This document shows positions 6,706 to 13,558 of a stretch of DNA of 18,315 bases, in pieces. A program made the translations under genes and the position numbers. Source of the stretch: CADCVW01 sp035644935 (lineage in GTDB: Bacteria; Pseudomonadota; Alphaproteobacteria; Sphingomonadales; Sphingomonadaceae); contig DASQNO010000102.1 in the NCBI GenBank assembly GCA_035644935.1, positions 1 to 18,315 of the forward strand. Direction: 5' to 3'. Under the pieces are notes generated by a model that was given only the letters and a program-made list of their open reading frames with translations, ran no database searches and was not told where the DNA came from. The first letter of the stretch is position 1. Every line of letters starts with the position of its first letter.

Positions 6706-8495
6706 TACCGCGACCCTCCGATGCTGCTGGCCGCGACGGGCGACCACGAGGGCGAGACGGCCGGCAGCTCCGGAGCCAGGCCCGCGAAATCGCCCGCGCC
6801 ATGCACGATGTGCCCGCCCGTGAGCGTGAGCGTCGACACAATCGTGGAGAGCGCCCGGTCCTCGACCCTGAAATAGTCGTCGCTCAGGACCGCGAGATCC
6901 GCGTACTGCCCGGGAGCGAGCCGGCCCTTGACGCGCTCGTCGCCCGAGAACCATGCGCTGCCCAGGGTGTAGGCGTTCAGCGCCTCCGCCCGCGTCAGCC
7001 GTTCGCCCGGCTTGCGCACGGTCTCACCCCCGACGGTCAGGCCAGCCGTCATCCAACGCAGCGCCACCCAAGGGTTATAGCCCGCCACGCGAGTCCCGTC
7101 GCTTCCGCCGCCCACGGGTATCCGCGCCGACAGGATCTGCCGCAGCGGCGGAGCCAGCGACGCGGCATCGCGGCCGTACCGCTGCCCGTAGACATCGCCG
7201 GCATACGCCAGCCGCGCCTGTACCGCGATCCCGCCGCCAAGCGCGCGGACACGGGCGATGTTTGCGGGCGAGATGCTCTCGGCATGATCGAACGCCCATC
7301 GCGCGCGGTAGCCGGTGTCTTTGAAGACGCGCTCGAACACGTTCAGAAATCGGGTGATCGACTGGTCGTAGGTCGCGTGGATGCGGATCGGCCACTGCGC
7401 CTTGGCCAACACCGTCACGACCTCGGTCAGTCCGCGCTCCATATCCGGCGACAGTTCCGGGCGCGCGCTGAGGAAGTTCTCATAGTCTCCCGCGGCGGCG
7501 AGCAGGTTCTCGCCGGCCCCTTCGATCGTGAACCCCTCCAGCAAGTCCGTCGCGCGGTTGACCGCCAGCCGCTCGCGCTCGGTCCAGCCGCGGAATTCGG
7601 CAAGCTCCGCGCCCGCTTTCTGCGGAAACAGGTAGTTGCCGATGCGGATCGGCAGGTCGCCGCTCCTGGCGAGCGCGTCCGATGCCGCGTAGTCGCCCGG
7701 CCAGCTGTGCCCGCCGCCGCCCGCGTCCACCGCCGAGGTCAGACCCAGGCCGTTGAGTTCGCGGTACCAGTGCAGCGCCGAGTTCGCCTGGTCGGCGCCT
7801 GACAGCCCCGGCATGTCGGCGATCGCCTTGTAGAGCAGCTGCGGATAGGGCTCCGCGCGCATAACCACGCCGCCGGAGGGCTGGACGTCGTAGCGCATGC
7901 CCTTGCCGGGAGCTGGAAGCGGCGTCGAAGCGCCGATCCCCATCGCCTTGGCGCCCGCGCTGTTCAGCACCGCTTCGGAGTACAGGTACATGACCAACAC
8001 CGGCGTATTCGGCGCTGCCGCGTCGAGTTCGGCGACCGTCGGCCCGCGCTTCTCCGCCATCTGGTCGCGGCTCCAACCGCCGACGACGCGCACCCATTGC
8101 CCGGGGGGCGTGCGCTTGGCCTGTTCGGCGATCATCCGCAGGCCCTCGTCGATCGACGTGACCTTTTCCCAGCGCAGCTCGAGATTGTGGAAGCGGGCCT
8201 GGCGCGAGAGGTGGAGGTGGCTGTCGTTGAGACCCGGGATGACCCGCGCGCGCTTCAGGTCGAGCACGCGCGTCGCGCCGGTTGCGCGGGCCAGGATCGT
8301 GCGATCGTGGCCGACCGCCTGCACCAGTCCGCCCGCGACCGCGATCGCGCTGACTTCGGGTCCCGCCTGCGTCGTGATGCGCCCATTGTGCAGGATGATG
8401 TCCGGAGCCCCGCTTTGTGCCCAGGCGAGCCCATCGGTTCCGCCCACGAGCCCCGCCGCCAGTCCGCCGGCGACGACCTGCCGCCGGCTGATCAC
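6705..8495 (-). CDS. Tat-exported amidohydrolase (Amidohydro_3/YtcJ-like)
   Basis: A 596-aa metal-dependent hydrolase of the amidohydrolase superfamily. Visible ligand residues are His93 and His95 in NDSHLHL, His373 in RIHATYDQS, His404 in AFDHAES and Asp466 in VGGGSDGTR. The C-terminal LAPGQYADLAVLSDDYF is the usual composite beta-sandwich segment. The N-terminus MISRRQVVAGGLAAGLVGG is a twin-arginine signal, so the folded metalloenzyme should act in the periplasm. Relatives include N-substituted formamide deformylases and many uncharacterised enzymes, so the substrate is open. It starts with GTG overlapping the YceI stop (GTGA) and is the third gene of the tyrosinase operon. Confidence 0.92.
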   Translation of the reverse strand: MISRRQVVAGGLAAGLVGGTDGLAWAQSGAPDIILHNGRITTQAGPEVSAIAVAGGLVQAVGHDRTILARATGATRVLDLKRARVIPGLNDSHLHLSRQARFHNLELRWEKVTSIDEGLRMIAEQAKRTPPGQWVRVVGGWSRDQMAEKRGPTVAELDAAAPNTPVLVMYLYSEAVLNSAGAKAMGIGASTPLPAPGKGMRYDVQPSGGVVMRAEPYPQLLYKAIADMPGLSGADQANSALHWYRELNGLGLTSAVDAGGGGHSWPGDYAASDALARSGDLPIRIGNYLFPQKAGAELAEFRGWTERERLAVNRATDLLEGFTIEGAGENLLAAAGDYENFLSARPELSPDMERGLTEVVTVLAKAQWPIRIHATYDQSITRFLNVFERVFKDTGYRARWAFDHAESISPANIARVRALGGGIAVQARLAYAGDVYGQRYGRDAASLAPPLRQILSARIPVGGGSDGTRVAGYNPWVALRWMTAGLTVGGETVRKPGERLTRAEALNAYTLGSAWFSGDERVKGRLAPGQYADLAVLSDDYFRVEDRALSTIVSTLTLTGGHIVHGAGDFAGLAPELPAVSPSWSPVAASSIGGSR

Positions 8496-9115
8496 CGTAC
8501 GTCGCCCTGCCGCAGGAATTCGGCCTCGATGATCAGCTCGACCTCATCGACCAAGTCTTTGCCCATGCCGTAGATCAGTCCCCACTGGCTGCGCTTCATC
8601 GTACCGCGGGCGGAGAAGCCCAGCGCCGGCACCTTGGCGAAGGGATGCGCGGCGATCGATCCATTGTACGTGGCGTTGAGCGTCAGCGGCCGTGTGACAC
8701 CGAGGAAGGTCAGATTGCCCGTGATCGCCGCGGTCCGCGGGCCGGTCCGTCGCACGGCCGTCGAAACGAAACGCGCCTGCGGAAACACGCCCGCGTTGAA
8801 GAACTTACGGTCGCGGCCAAGCTCGGCGTTCCAGTCCTTGTCGCGGTTCTGATAGTCCGTCTCGACCGAACCCGTATCCACCGTCGCCGTGAGCTTGCTC
8901 CGCTCCGGGCGCGCCGGGTCGAAGTCGAGCAGCGCCTCCATCTTGGTGAACCGCGCGGTGTAGTTGGCCAGCCCCATGTGCCGGATGCGGAAGGTCACGC
9001 TGCTGTGCGTGATCTCGCTCGCATAGCGCCCCGCGGTGGCGGCGACCGGCACCCGCTGGGCGACCACTGCGGTGGGAGTGACGAGCAGCGCGGCGATTAT
9101 GGCTGTGCGGAACAT
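8492..9115 (-). CDS. YceI-family periplasmic protein
   Basis: A 207-aa protein with a Sec signal peptide cleaved probably after VVA at 19. The mature domain has the YceI lipocalin-like pattern: SEITHSSVTFRIRHMGLANYTARF near 33-56, DWNAELGRDRKFFNAGVFPQARF near 93-115, and GNLTFLGVTRPLTLNATYNG near 133-152. Known members bind amphiphilic or isoprenoid molecules in the periplasm, which suggests a carrier role here. The ATG is preceded by AGGAGG lying just after the tyrosinase stop, 12 bases away, so it is co-transcribed as the second gene of the operon. The C-terminal region GTMKRSQWGLIYGMGKDLVD is also typical of the family. Confidence 0.94.
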   Translation of the reverse strand: MFRTAIIAALLVTPTAVVAQRVPVAATAGRYASEITHSSVTFRIRHMGLANYTARFTKMEALLDFDPARPERSKLTATVDTGSVETDYQNRDKDWNAELGRDRKFFNAGVFPQARFVSTAVRRTGPRTAAITGNLTFLGVTRPLTLNATYNGSIAAHPFAKVPALGFSARGTMKRSQWGLIYGMGKDLVDEVELIIEAEFLRQGDVR

Positions 9116-9127
9116 GTGGGGGCCTCC

Positions 9128-10453
9128 TCAGGCGTCGATGGTCAACGACACGCCCTCGAAGCGCAGCGGCTCCTTGGGAATGATGCGGTTCTTGAGCTGG
9201 ACTGGGACGGCGGAGACGATGGCCGTCGCACCGGCCCGCAACGCCGCCAGCGCTCTGGGCGGCACGACCATCTGCGTGGTCACCGACTCCTCGAGACCGT
9301 GCTCGGCCCCCGGTATCGGCAGCAGCGTGAAGGTGCCGCAGTAGGTCGCCTGATCGATCGGCGCGCCGGCCGCGGCGCCGTGCATCAGGAATATGCGGTG
9401 GCAGAGCGGATGGATCGGCAGCTGCAGCCGCTTGTACTGGATCATCGCGCGTCCGGCGGTGCGCTTGCGGTCGCCATCGGTCACCTTGACGCGCTGCGCG
9501 GCCGCCGCCGAGATCCGTCCAAGGCGTTGGCCGGCACCCGTAAAGCTAGGCATGTTGGCGGCGTGCAGCGTGTGCCGCCAGTCGACGCGATCATAGCCGT
9601 AACCGAGGGCGCGCGTGTCTACGAGATCGCCGACGCGTGGATAGACGGGGGCTTTTTCCGCCCCCCAGAACGCAAAGCGGTAGTCGCGCCACGCCGCCTC
9701 CTTGGGCTCGCGGTGCGTCGGCGACGCGGCGCGCCACCCCTCCCAAAGCCTGTCGATGTTGCCGTGGTGGAGGGCGAACATGGGATCGAAGCCGGCGCCA
9801 TCGAACGACGCCATGTTGCCGCCGATCCAGTTATGAACGTTGTTGTGCGCGCTCTGCTCGAGCGTCCCTTCGATCTGCGGCGCGTCGACCGAGCGTCGGT
9901 AGCCGACGAAGTGACGAAAAGTCGGGCCGCTCATCGAAGGCCCAAGCTCGGTGAAGTCGGCGGGCAGCACATCGTCGGGCGACTGGATGCGCGTCGTATC
10001 GTTCAGCGGATTGCCCGCGCCGAACATTGCGCGCGGCAAGCGGTCGCTTCGCGTCCAATCCCAATAGGGCAGCGCGAAGTCGCTGCGGCCGGTCAGCACG
10101 CGGATCTTCTGCTCCAAGTTCGACAGATAGGCCCGGTGCCACGGCAGGAAGAACCAGCCGTAGTGGATCTGCATCGCAAAGCTGTTCGTCGCGCAGAACA
10201 TCGAGTGCTGCGAGCCGTAGATGTGCCACCCCAGCGGATCGAGCGCGTTCACCTCCGAGCGCGCGCGCATCATCCGCACGCCCTCCTTAAAGGTGAGAAG
10301 GTCCTGATCGTCCGCGCGCATATCGTTGATGTCGCGGCGGACGGGCGAACGGCCGGTGAGCGTCTGCTTTGCCTGCGCGAACCCCGCCACCGCCGTTCCG
10401 ATGCCGCCGGCTGCCAGCGCGCCGAGAAGCTTTCGTCTGTCGGTGTCGATCAT
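9128..10453 (-). CDS. Tat-exported tyrosinase / polyphenol oxidase (type-3 copper enzyme)
   Basis: A 441-aa protein with a twin-arginine signal (DRRKLLGALAAGG at 5-17). The CuA site is suggested by His83 (QHSMFC), His97 (QIHYGWFFLPW) and His106 (PWHRAYL). CuB is suggested by His203 and His207 in AHNNVHNW and His230 in FALHHGNIDRLW. Cys87, four residues after His83, lies where plant-type enzymes form a Cys-His thioether with the second CuA histidine. The family oxidises monophenols and/or o-diphenols to o-quinones. I chose ATG 10453. The frame opens at GTG 10483, but that would fall at or before the predicted transcript start and would bury the Tat signal. It is the first gene of a five-gene envelope operon and lies 68 nt downstream of the operator. 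Confidence 0.94.
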   Translation of the reverse strand: MIDTDRRKLLGALAAGGIGTAVAGFAQAKQTLTGRSPVRRDINDMRADDQDLLTFKEGVRMMRARSEVNALDPLGWHIYGSQHSMFCATNSFAMQIHYGWFFLPWHRAYLSNLEQKIRVLTGRSDFALPYWDWTRSDRLPRAMFGAGNPLNDTTRIQSPDDVLPADFTELGPSMSGPTFRHFVGYRRSVDAPQIEGTLEQSAHNNVHNWIGGNMASFDGAGFDPMFALHHGNIDRLWEGWRAASPTHREPKEAAWRDYRFAFWGAEKAPVYPRVGDLVDTRALGYGYDRVDWRHTLHAANMPSFTGAGQRLGRISAAAAQRVKVTDGDRKRTAGRAMIQYKRLQLPIHPLCHRIFLMHGAAAGAPIDQATYCGTFTLLPIPGAEHGLEESVTTQMVVPPRALAALRAGATAIVSAVPVQLKNRIIPKEPLRFEGVSLTIDA

Positions 10454-10521
10454 CCCTGCGCTTTCACAAATCCCCGATCTCACCTTCTTGTCGCCCGCCT
10501 TCTGGGCGCGCGCGTCTCACC

Positions 10522-10546
10522 TTGCGCTAAGCGGTCTGATCTTGCG
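10522..10546 (+). promoter_or_regulatory. AraC-type direct-repeat operator upstream of the tyrosinase operon
   Basis: TTGCG half-sites at a 20-bp period enclose CTAAGCGGTCTGATC. The first 12 bases of the core, TTGCGCTAAGCG, are identical to those of the copy before the RND operon. The proximal half ends 68 nt before the ATG at 10453. In the transcribed direction it reads CGCAAGATCAG first. The 10454-10608 gap contains nothing else beyond a GCCGCC/GGCGGC inverted repeat just after the DUF2798 stop. That repeat might be a terminator stem but lacks a U tract. Confidence 0.7.
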
Positions 10547-10608
10547 CAGTTCTCAGCTTGGCGTGGTGCATGCATACTGCCGCCGCCGCGGTAACCTGCG
10601 AGGCGGCA

Positions 10609-10845
10609 TCACGACTCTTTCGCGACGACCCGATCGACAGCTTTCCGGACGAGCGGCATCATCGTCAGCCCGACCGGCAGTGCTACCGCCAGCGCGGTCG
10701 GGAACGCGATGGCGTAAGCGCTCAACCAGTCCGCGTTGAACCCGCCGGTATTCAGCGCGGTGAGAACGGCCGAGATCAAGGACGACATCGTCACCGCCAT
10801 CGCCGCTCCGAACACGACGTTGTAGAAGCGACGGGGAATGCGCAT
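10609..10845 (-). CDS. DUF2798-family small membrane protein
   Basis: A 78-aa protein with two hydrophobic segments (about 8-30 and 43-65). Its pattern of a basic start (MRIPRRFYNVVFG), GGFNADWLSAYAIAFPTA in the middle and VGLTMMPLVRKAVDRVV at the end fits the DUF2798 family. The function of that family is not established. The ATG at 10845 is two bases after the stop of the alpha/beta hydrolase, so the two genes form a unit. An inner-membrane location is inferred from the two segments. Confidence 0.85.
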   Translation of the reverse strand: MRIPRRFYNVVFGAAMAVTMSSLISAVLTALNTGGFNADWLSAYAIAFPTALAVALPVGLTMMPLVRKAVDRVVAKES

Positions 10846-10847
10846 CG

Positions 10848-11795
10848 TCAGTCGCCTGCTCTGACCGCAGCGGCCGACGTCGGATCACCCGCGAAGAACC
10901 GCAGCAGCGCTTCGGCCAGCACTGTCGGGTTCTCGTCGCCCAACCAGTGACCCGCGCCGGGAACGGTGAAGGCTTCCACATCGTCGGCCACGGCCTTCAG
11001 CCCCTCGGTGATCCAGCCGGCGGCGCTGGCCTCGCCGCCGACGCCGAGGACAGGCATGGTCAGCCGCCGTTCGGCCAAAGCCCTGTTGGACTCAGCGTCC
11101 TTCCAGACGGATGCGTAGTATTCGATGCCCGCCCGCAACGCGCCCGGGCGCTGCATCTGCCGCACGTAGAGTTCGAAATCCGCAGCCGACACGGCGCCAG
11201 GGTTCGCGGCGATGTGGGAGAAGAACCACCCGAGCAGTTCGCGCTCGCGCCCTCTGAACGCCCACTCCGCGACATCGGGCACGGTGAAGAACGAGAGGTG
11301 CCAGTTCGATCCCGGATGCCAACCTGGCTTGGCAGCCATCTCGTACTCATAGCCAAAGCCCGGCAGCCCGAACTCCATGAAGGCCAGTCGCTTAACCCGA
11401 TCCGGGTGCCGCGCGGCCAGATCGTAGGCGACACCCGCACCAAGGTCGTATCCGACCAGATCGACGGTTTCGATACCGAGGTTGTCGAGCAGTCGAACGA
11501 CGTCGCCGGCGATCGTCGCCTTGTCAATAGGACCCGCGATAGTGGTGCCGCCTGCGCCCCGCAGGTCCGGCGCGATCACGCGATGGCTGTCCGCAAGACG
11601 CGGAGCGATCGAATGCCACATTTGAGAATGCTGCGGCCAGCCATGCAGCAGGAGGACGGGTTCGCCTTCACCACCCGAGCGGTAAGTCATCCGCAGACGG
11701 TCATCGAGGTCGGCGAAGTGATGACCGAAGCTGCTCCACGGGTGGCGCGCGGAAGGGAAATCGCTGCGTGCGGCTTCTTCGTTCTGCGAGCCCAT
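10848..11795 (-). CDS. Alpha/beta hydrolase with Asp nucleophile (epoxide hydrolase / haloalkane dehalogenase type)
   Basis: A 315-aa alpha/beta-hydrolase fold protein. LLLHGWPQHSQMW at about 48-60 supplies the oxyanion-side HGxP motif, GYDLGAG at 115-121 the nucleophile elbow with Asp117, and GAGHWLGDENP the catalytic His283. An Asp nucleophile separates it from esterases and lipases and points to epoxide hydrolases or dehalogenases. Its true substrate is unknown. The ATG at 11795 has GGAGG six bases upstream. The longer open frame to 12017 runs through the operator and is rejected. There is no signal peptide, so it is cytoplasmic. It is the first gene of a unit with DUF2798. Confidence 0.93.
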   Translation of the reverse strand: MGSQNEEAARSDFPSARHPWSSFGHHFADLDDRLRMTYRSGGEGEPVLLLHGWPQHSQMWHSIAPRLADSHRVIAPDLRGAGGTTIAGPIDKATIAGDVVRLLDNLGIETVDLVGYDLGAGVAYDLAARHPDRVKRLAFMEFGLPGFGYEYEMAAKPGWHPGSNWHLSFFTVPDVAEWAFRGRERELLGWFFSHIAANPGAVSAADFELYVRQMQRPGALRAGIEYYASVWKDAESNRALAERRLTMPVLGVGGEASAAGWITEGLKAVADDVEAFTVPGAGHWLGDENPTVLAEALLRFFAGDPTSAAAVRAGD

Positions 11796-11798
11796 GAG

Positions 11799-11820
11799 AA
11801 TCCTCCGGTGTGAGAGGACC
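11799..11820 (-). promoter_or_regulatory. Inverted repeat covering the ribosome binding site of the alpha/beta hydrolase
   Basis: On the minus strand GGTCCTC, an 8-base loop and GAGGATT can pair (five Watson-Crick and two G-U pairs), enclosing the GGAGG that serves the ATG at 11795. The arrangement closely resembles that at 18045-18064. The predicted -10 (TATGAA, 11823-11828) would start the transcript inside the first arm, so it may instead act as a DNA operator at the start site. Confidence 0.4.
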
Positions 11821-11846
11821 CGTTCATACGGACGATGGCCGCCCGG

Positions 11847-11885
11847 TTGCGCTCCGCCCGTTGCGCCCGGCGAACCGATCTTGCG
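11847..11885 (+). promoter_or_regulatory. AraC-type operator with an extra half-site, upstream of the alpha/beta hydrolase
   Basis: The core at 11861-11885 has TTGCG half-sites around CCCGGCGAACCGATC and ends 65 nt before the ATG at 11795. A third TTGCG at 11847 lies 14 bp closer to the gene, within TTGCGCTCCG, and the same ten bases occur at the same offset before the RND operon. The extra half-site lies 18 bp before a TATGAA -10 candidate, so it coincides with the -35 position. The rest of 11886-12085 shows no gene I can support. Confidence 0.7.
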
Positions 11886-12085
11886 GTTATCCCACCTGCT
11901 CCAGGCATTCCTCCGGGAGTCGTACAGAGGCTGACTTCTGCCCCCAGAGTTAACATGGTCCCTCTCAGCCGTTGCTCCCCGCCCCTTCATTCCCCGACGG
12001 AGTTGGTTGTTCATCACACCACCATGGTCGGCCTAAGTGAGGGCAAGGGTTGGCACCTTCATGCAACGATGAACCCGCGCTCTCT

Positions 12086-13558
12086 CTATTCTGGAGCGGA
12101 GAGTGGTGGCCTCTCCGCTCGCTTTGACTGTTCTCGTTCGAGCCCGTCTCCAGCAAGCGTCGGCGTGATAGCGCGCATCTCCAGTCCGCCGCCGAGAGCG
12201 ACGTACAGGTCCACCGCATTGGTGAGCTGCTCGCGCCGGGTGAGGAGCACCTGCTGCTCGGCGGCGAACAGCTCGCGCTCCGCGTCCAGCACCTCCAGAA
12301 AACCTGCGACACCGCTGCGGTAGCGAAGCGTCGCGAGTTCTGCCCGATCACGCTGAGCGGCGAGCTCACGCTGCTGCGAGGTCATGCGGTCGACGAGCCA
12401 GCGGCGGGCGGCAAGCCGGTCGGAGACTTCCCGGAACGCGTTCTGCGTCGCCCGTTCGTATCCGGCCGTGGCGATGCCGCGGCGGGCGACCGCCACATCC
12501 AGATTGCCCCGGGTACGACCAGCATCGAAGATCGGCACCGCGGCTCCGGCACCGGCGCTCCACGTGAACGCGTCGCCGGTGAACAGGCTGTTAAGGGCGG
12601 CGCTTGCGAGGCCGAGCGCACCGGTAAGGCTGATCTGAGGAAAGAAGGCCGCACGAGCCGCGCCGACGTCGGCGTTCGCGGCGCGCAGCTGCTCCTCCGC
12701 CTCCAAGATGTCGGGACGGTTCGTGAGCAGTTCGGAGGGAAGCTCCGCCGAGATATTCTCGACGATCCCCTGCCCTGCCATCGGTAGCGGGGACGGCAGC
12801 CGCGCCGGAACGGGCCCGCCGACCAGGAACTCCAAGCTGTTGCGGGTCTGCGCCCGCTGAAGCTCCAGATTTGCAAGCTCCGTCTGGGCCTGCGTCAGCA
12901 AGGTCTCGATCTGCCGGTAGTCGAGTGCGGAGGTTACGCCGGCTTCGAGCCGCAGCTGGCCGATGTCCAGCGCCCGACGCCGGCTTGCCACGGCACTCTG
13001 CGCTACCGCGATGCGCGCGTCGAGCTCCCGCTCCGTCAGGTACGCCTCCGCCACGTCGGCGACGAGGCTGATCTGAAACGCCCGTTGGCCGTAGATTGTG
13101 GCAAGGTAGTTGGCGCGCGCCGCCTCGGTCAGGGCACGGACCCGTCCCCAGAAGTCGAGCTCGAAGGACGTGATGCTCGCCCCGACATCGAACCGACTGG
13201 CGGTGACGGCCCCACTGCCGAAGCCTTCCGACCGGGAACGCGCGGCACCGGCGGCCGCATCGACGGTGGGGCGACTATCGGCACGCTGAATTCGATACTG
13301 GCCGCGCGCCTCGTCGATGCGCAGCACCGCCGTTCGAAGGTCCCGATTATGCTCCAGGGCGCGTTCGATCAGCGCCTGCAGGCGGGGGTCTTTGAAGAAG
13401 GATCGCCACTCGATCTCAACCGCCCGCGGTCCCGCTTCGCGGGACCAGGAGTAGGTGGGGAAGGTCGGGGCGACGGGCATGCCCGGCTGCACGTACTTGG
13501 GCTGCTGCGAACAGCCGGCGAGCAGCAGAGCAGCCAAGGTCGCAGCGAGCCTACGCAT
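12086..13558 (-). CDS. RND outer-membrane efflux channel lipoprotein (OprM/NodT type)
   Basis: A 490-aa TolC-like protein with a lipoprotein signal (MRRLAATLAALLLAGC; lipobox Cys16). It has the family's two repeated coiled domains. Recognisable segments include WRSFFKDPRLQALIERALEHN, the barrel strand SFELDFWGRVRALTEAARA, LPSELLTNRPDILEAEEQLR and AFFPQISLTGALG. It forms the outer-membrane duct of the tripartite pump. The ATG at 13558 overlaps the pump's stop by eight bases and has GGAGA nine bases upstream. A TTG two codons earlier is less likely. It is the last gene of the operon. A perfect 10-bp inverted repeat lies within its final codons. Confidence 0.94.
   Translation of the reverse strand: MRRLAATLAALLLAGCSQQPKYVQPGMPVAPTFPTYSWSREAGPRAVEIEWRSFFKDPRLQALIERALEHNRDLRTAVLRIDEARGQYRIQRADSRPTVDAAAGAARSRSEGFGSGAVTASRFDVGASITSFELDFWGRVRALTEAARANYLATIYGQRAFQISLVADVAEAYLTERELDARIAVAQSAVASRRRALDIGQLRLEAGVTSALDYRQIETLLTQAQTELANLELQRAQTRNSLEFLVGGPVPARLPSPLPMAGQGIVENISAELPSELLTNRPDILEAEEQLRAANADVGAARAAFFPQISLTGALGLASAALNSLFTGDAFTWSAGAGAAVPIFDAGRTRGNLDVAVARRGIATAGYERATQNAFREVSDRLAARRWLVDRMTSQQRELAAQRDRAELATLRYRSGVAGFLEVLDAERELFAAEQQVLLTRREQLTNAVDLYVALGGGLEMRAITPTLAGDGLEREQSKRAERPPLSAPE
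12094..12120. repeat. Perfect 10-bp inverted repeat at the 3' end of the RND operon
   Basis: GAGCGGAGAG and CTCTCCGCTC flank a 7-base loop, entirely inside the last codons of the channel gene and ending five bases before its stop. It has no U tract, so it is not a standard intrinsic terminator. It could protect the mRNA 3' end or help termination. Confidence 0.4.

Noticed and set aside
6471..7802. Plus-strand frame of 443 codons
   Set aside because: It lies opposite the SDR-like and amidohydrolase genes, which have intact motifs. It is Arg-rich and of low-information composition.
8645..10594. Plus-strand frame of 649 codons
   Set aside because: It is antisense to YceI and tyrosinase. Its Arg/His-rich composition is a shadow of GC-rich codon positions, with no family features.
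10578..10608. Terminator after DUF2798
   Set aside because: The GCCGCC/GGCGGC stem has a long loop and no U tract, so it is not convincing.
11796..12017. N-terminal extension of the alpha/beta hydrolase
   Set aside because: It would translate across the operator and promoter. The ATG at 11795 has a strong ribosome binding site and gives a normal-length protein.
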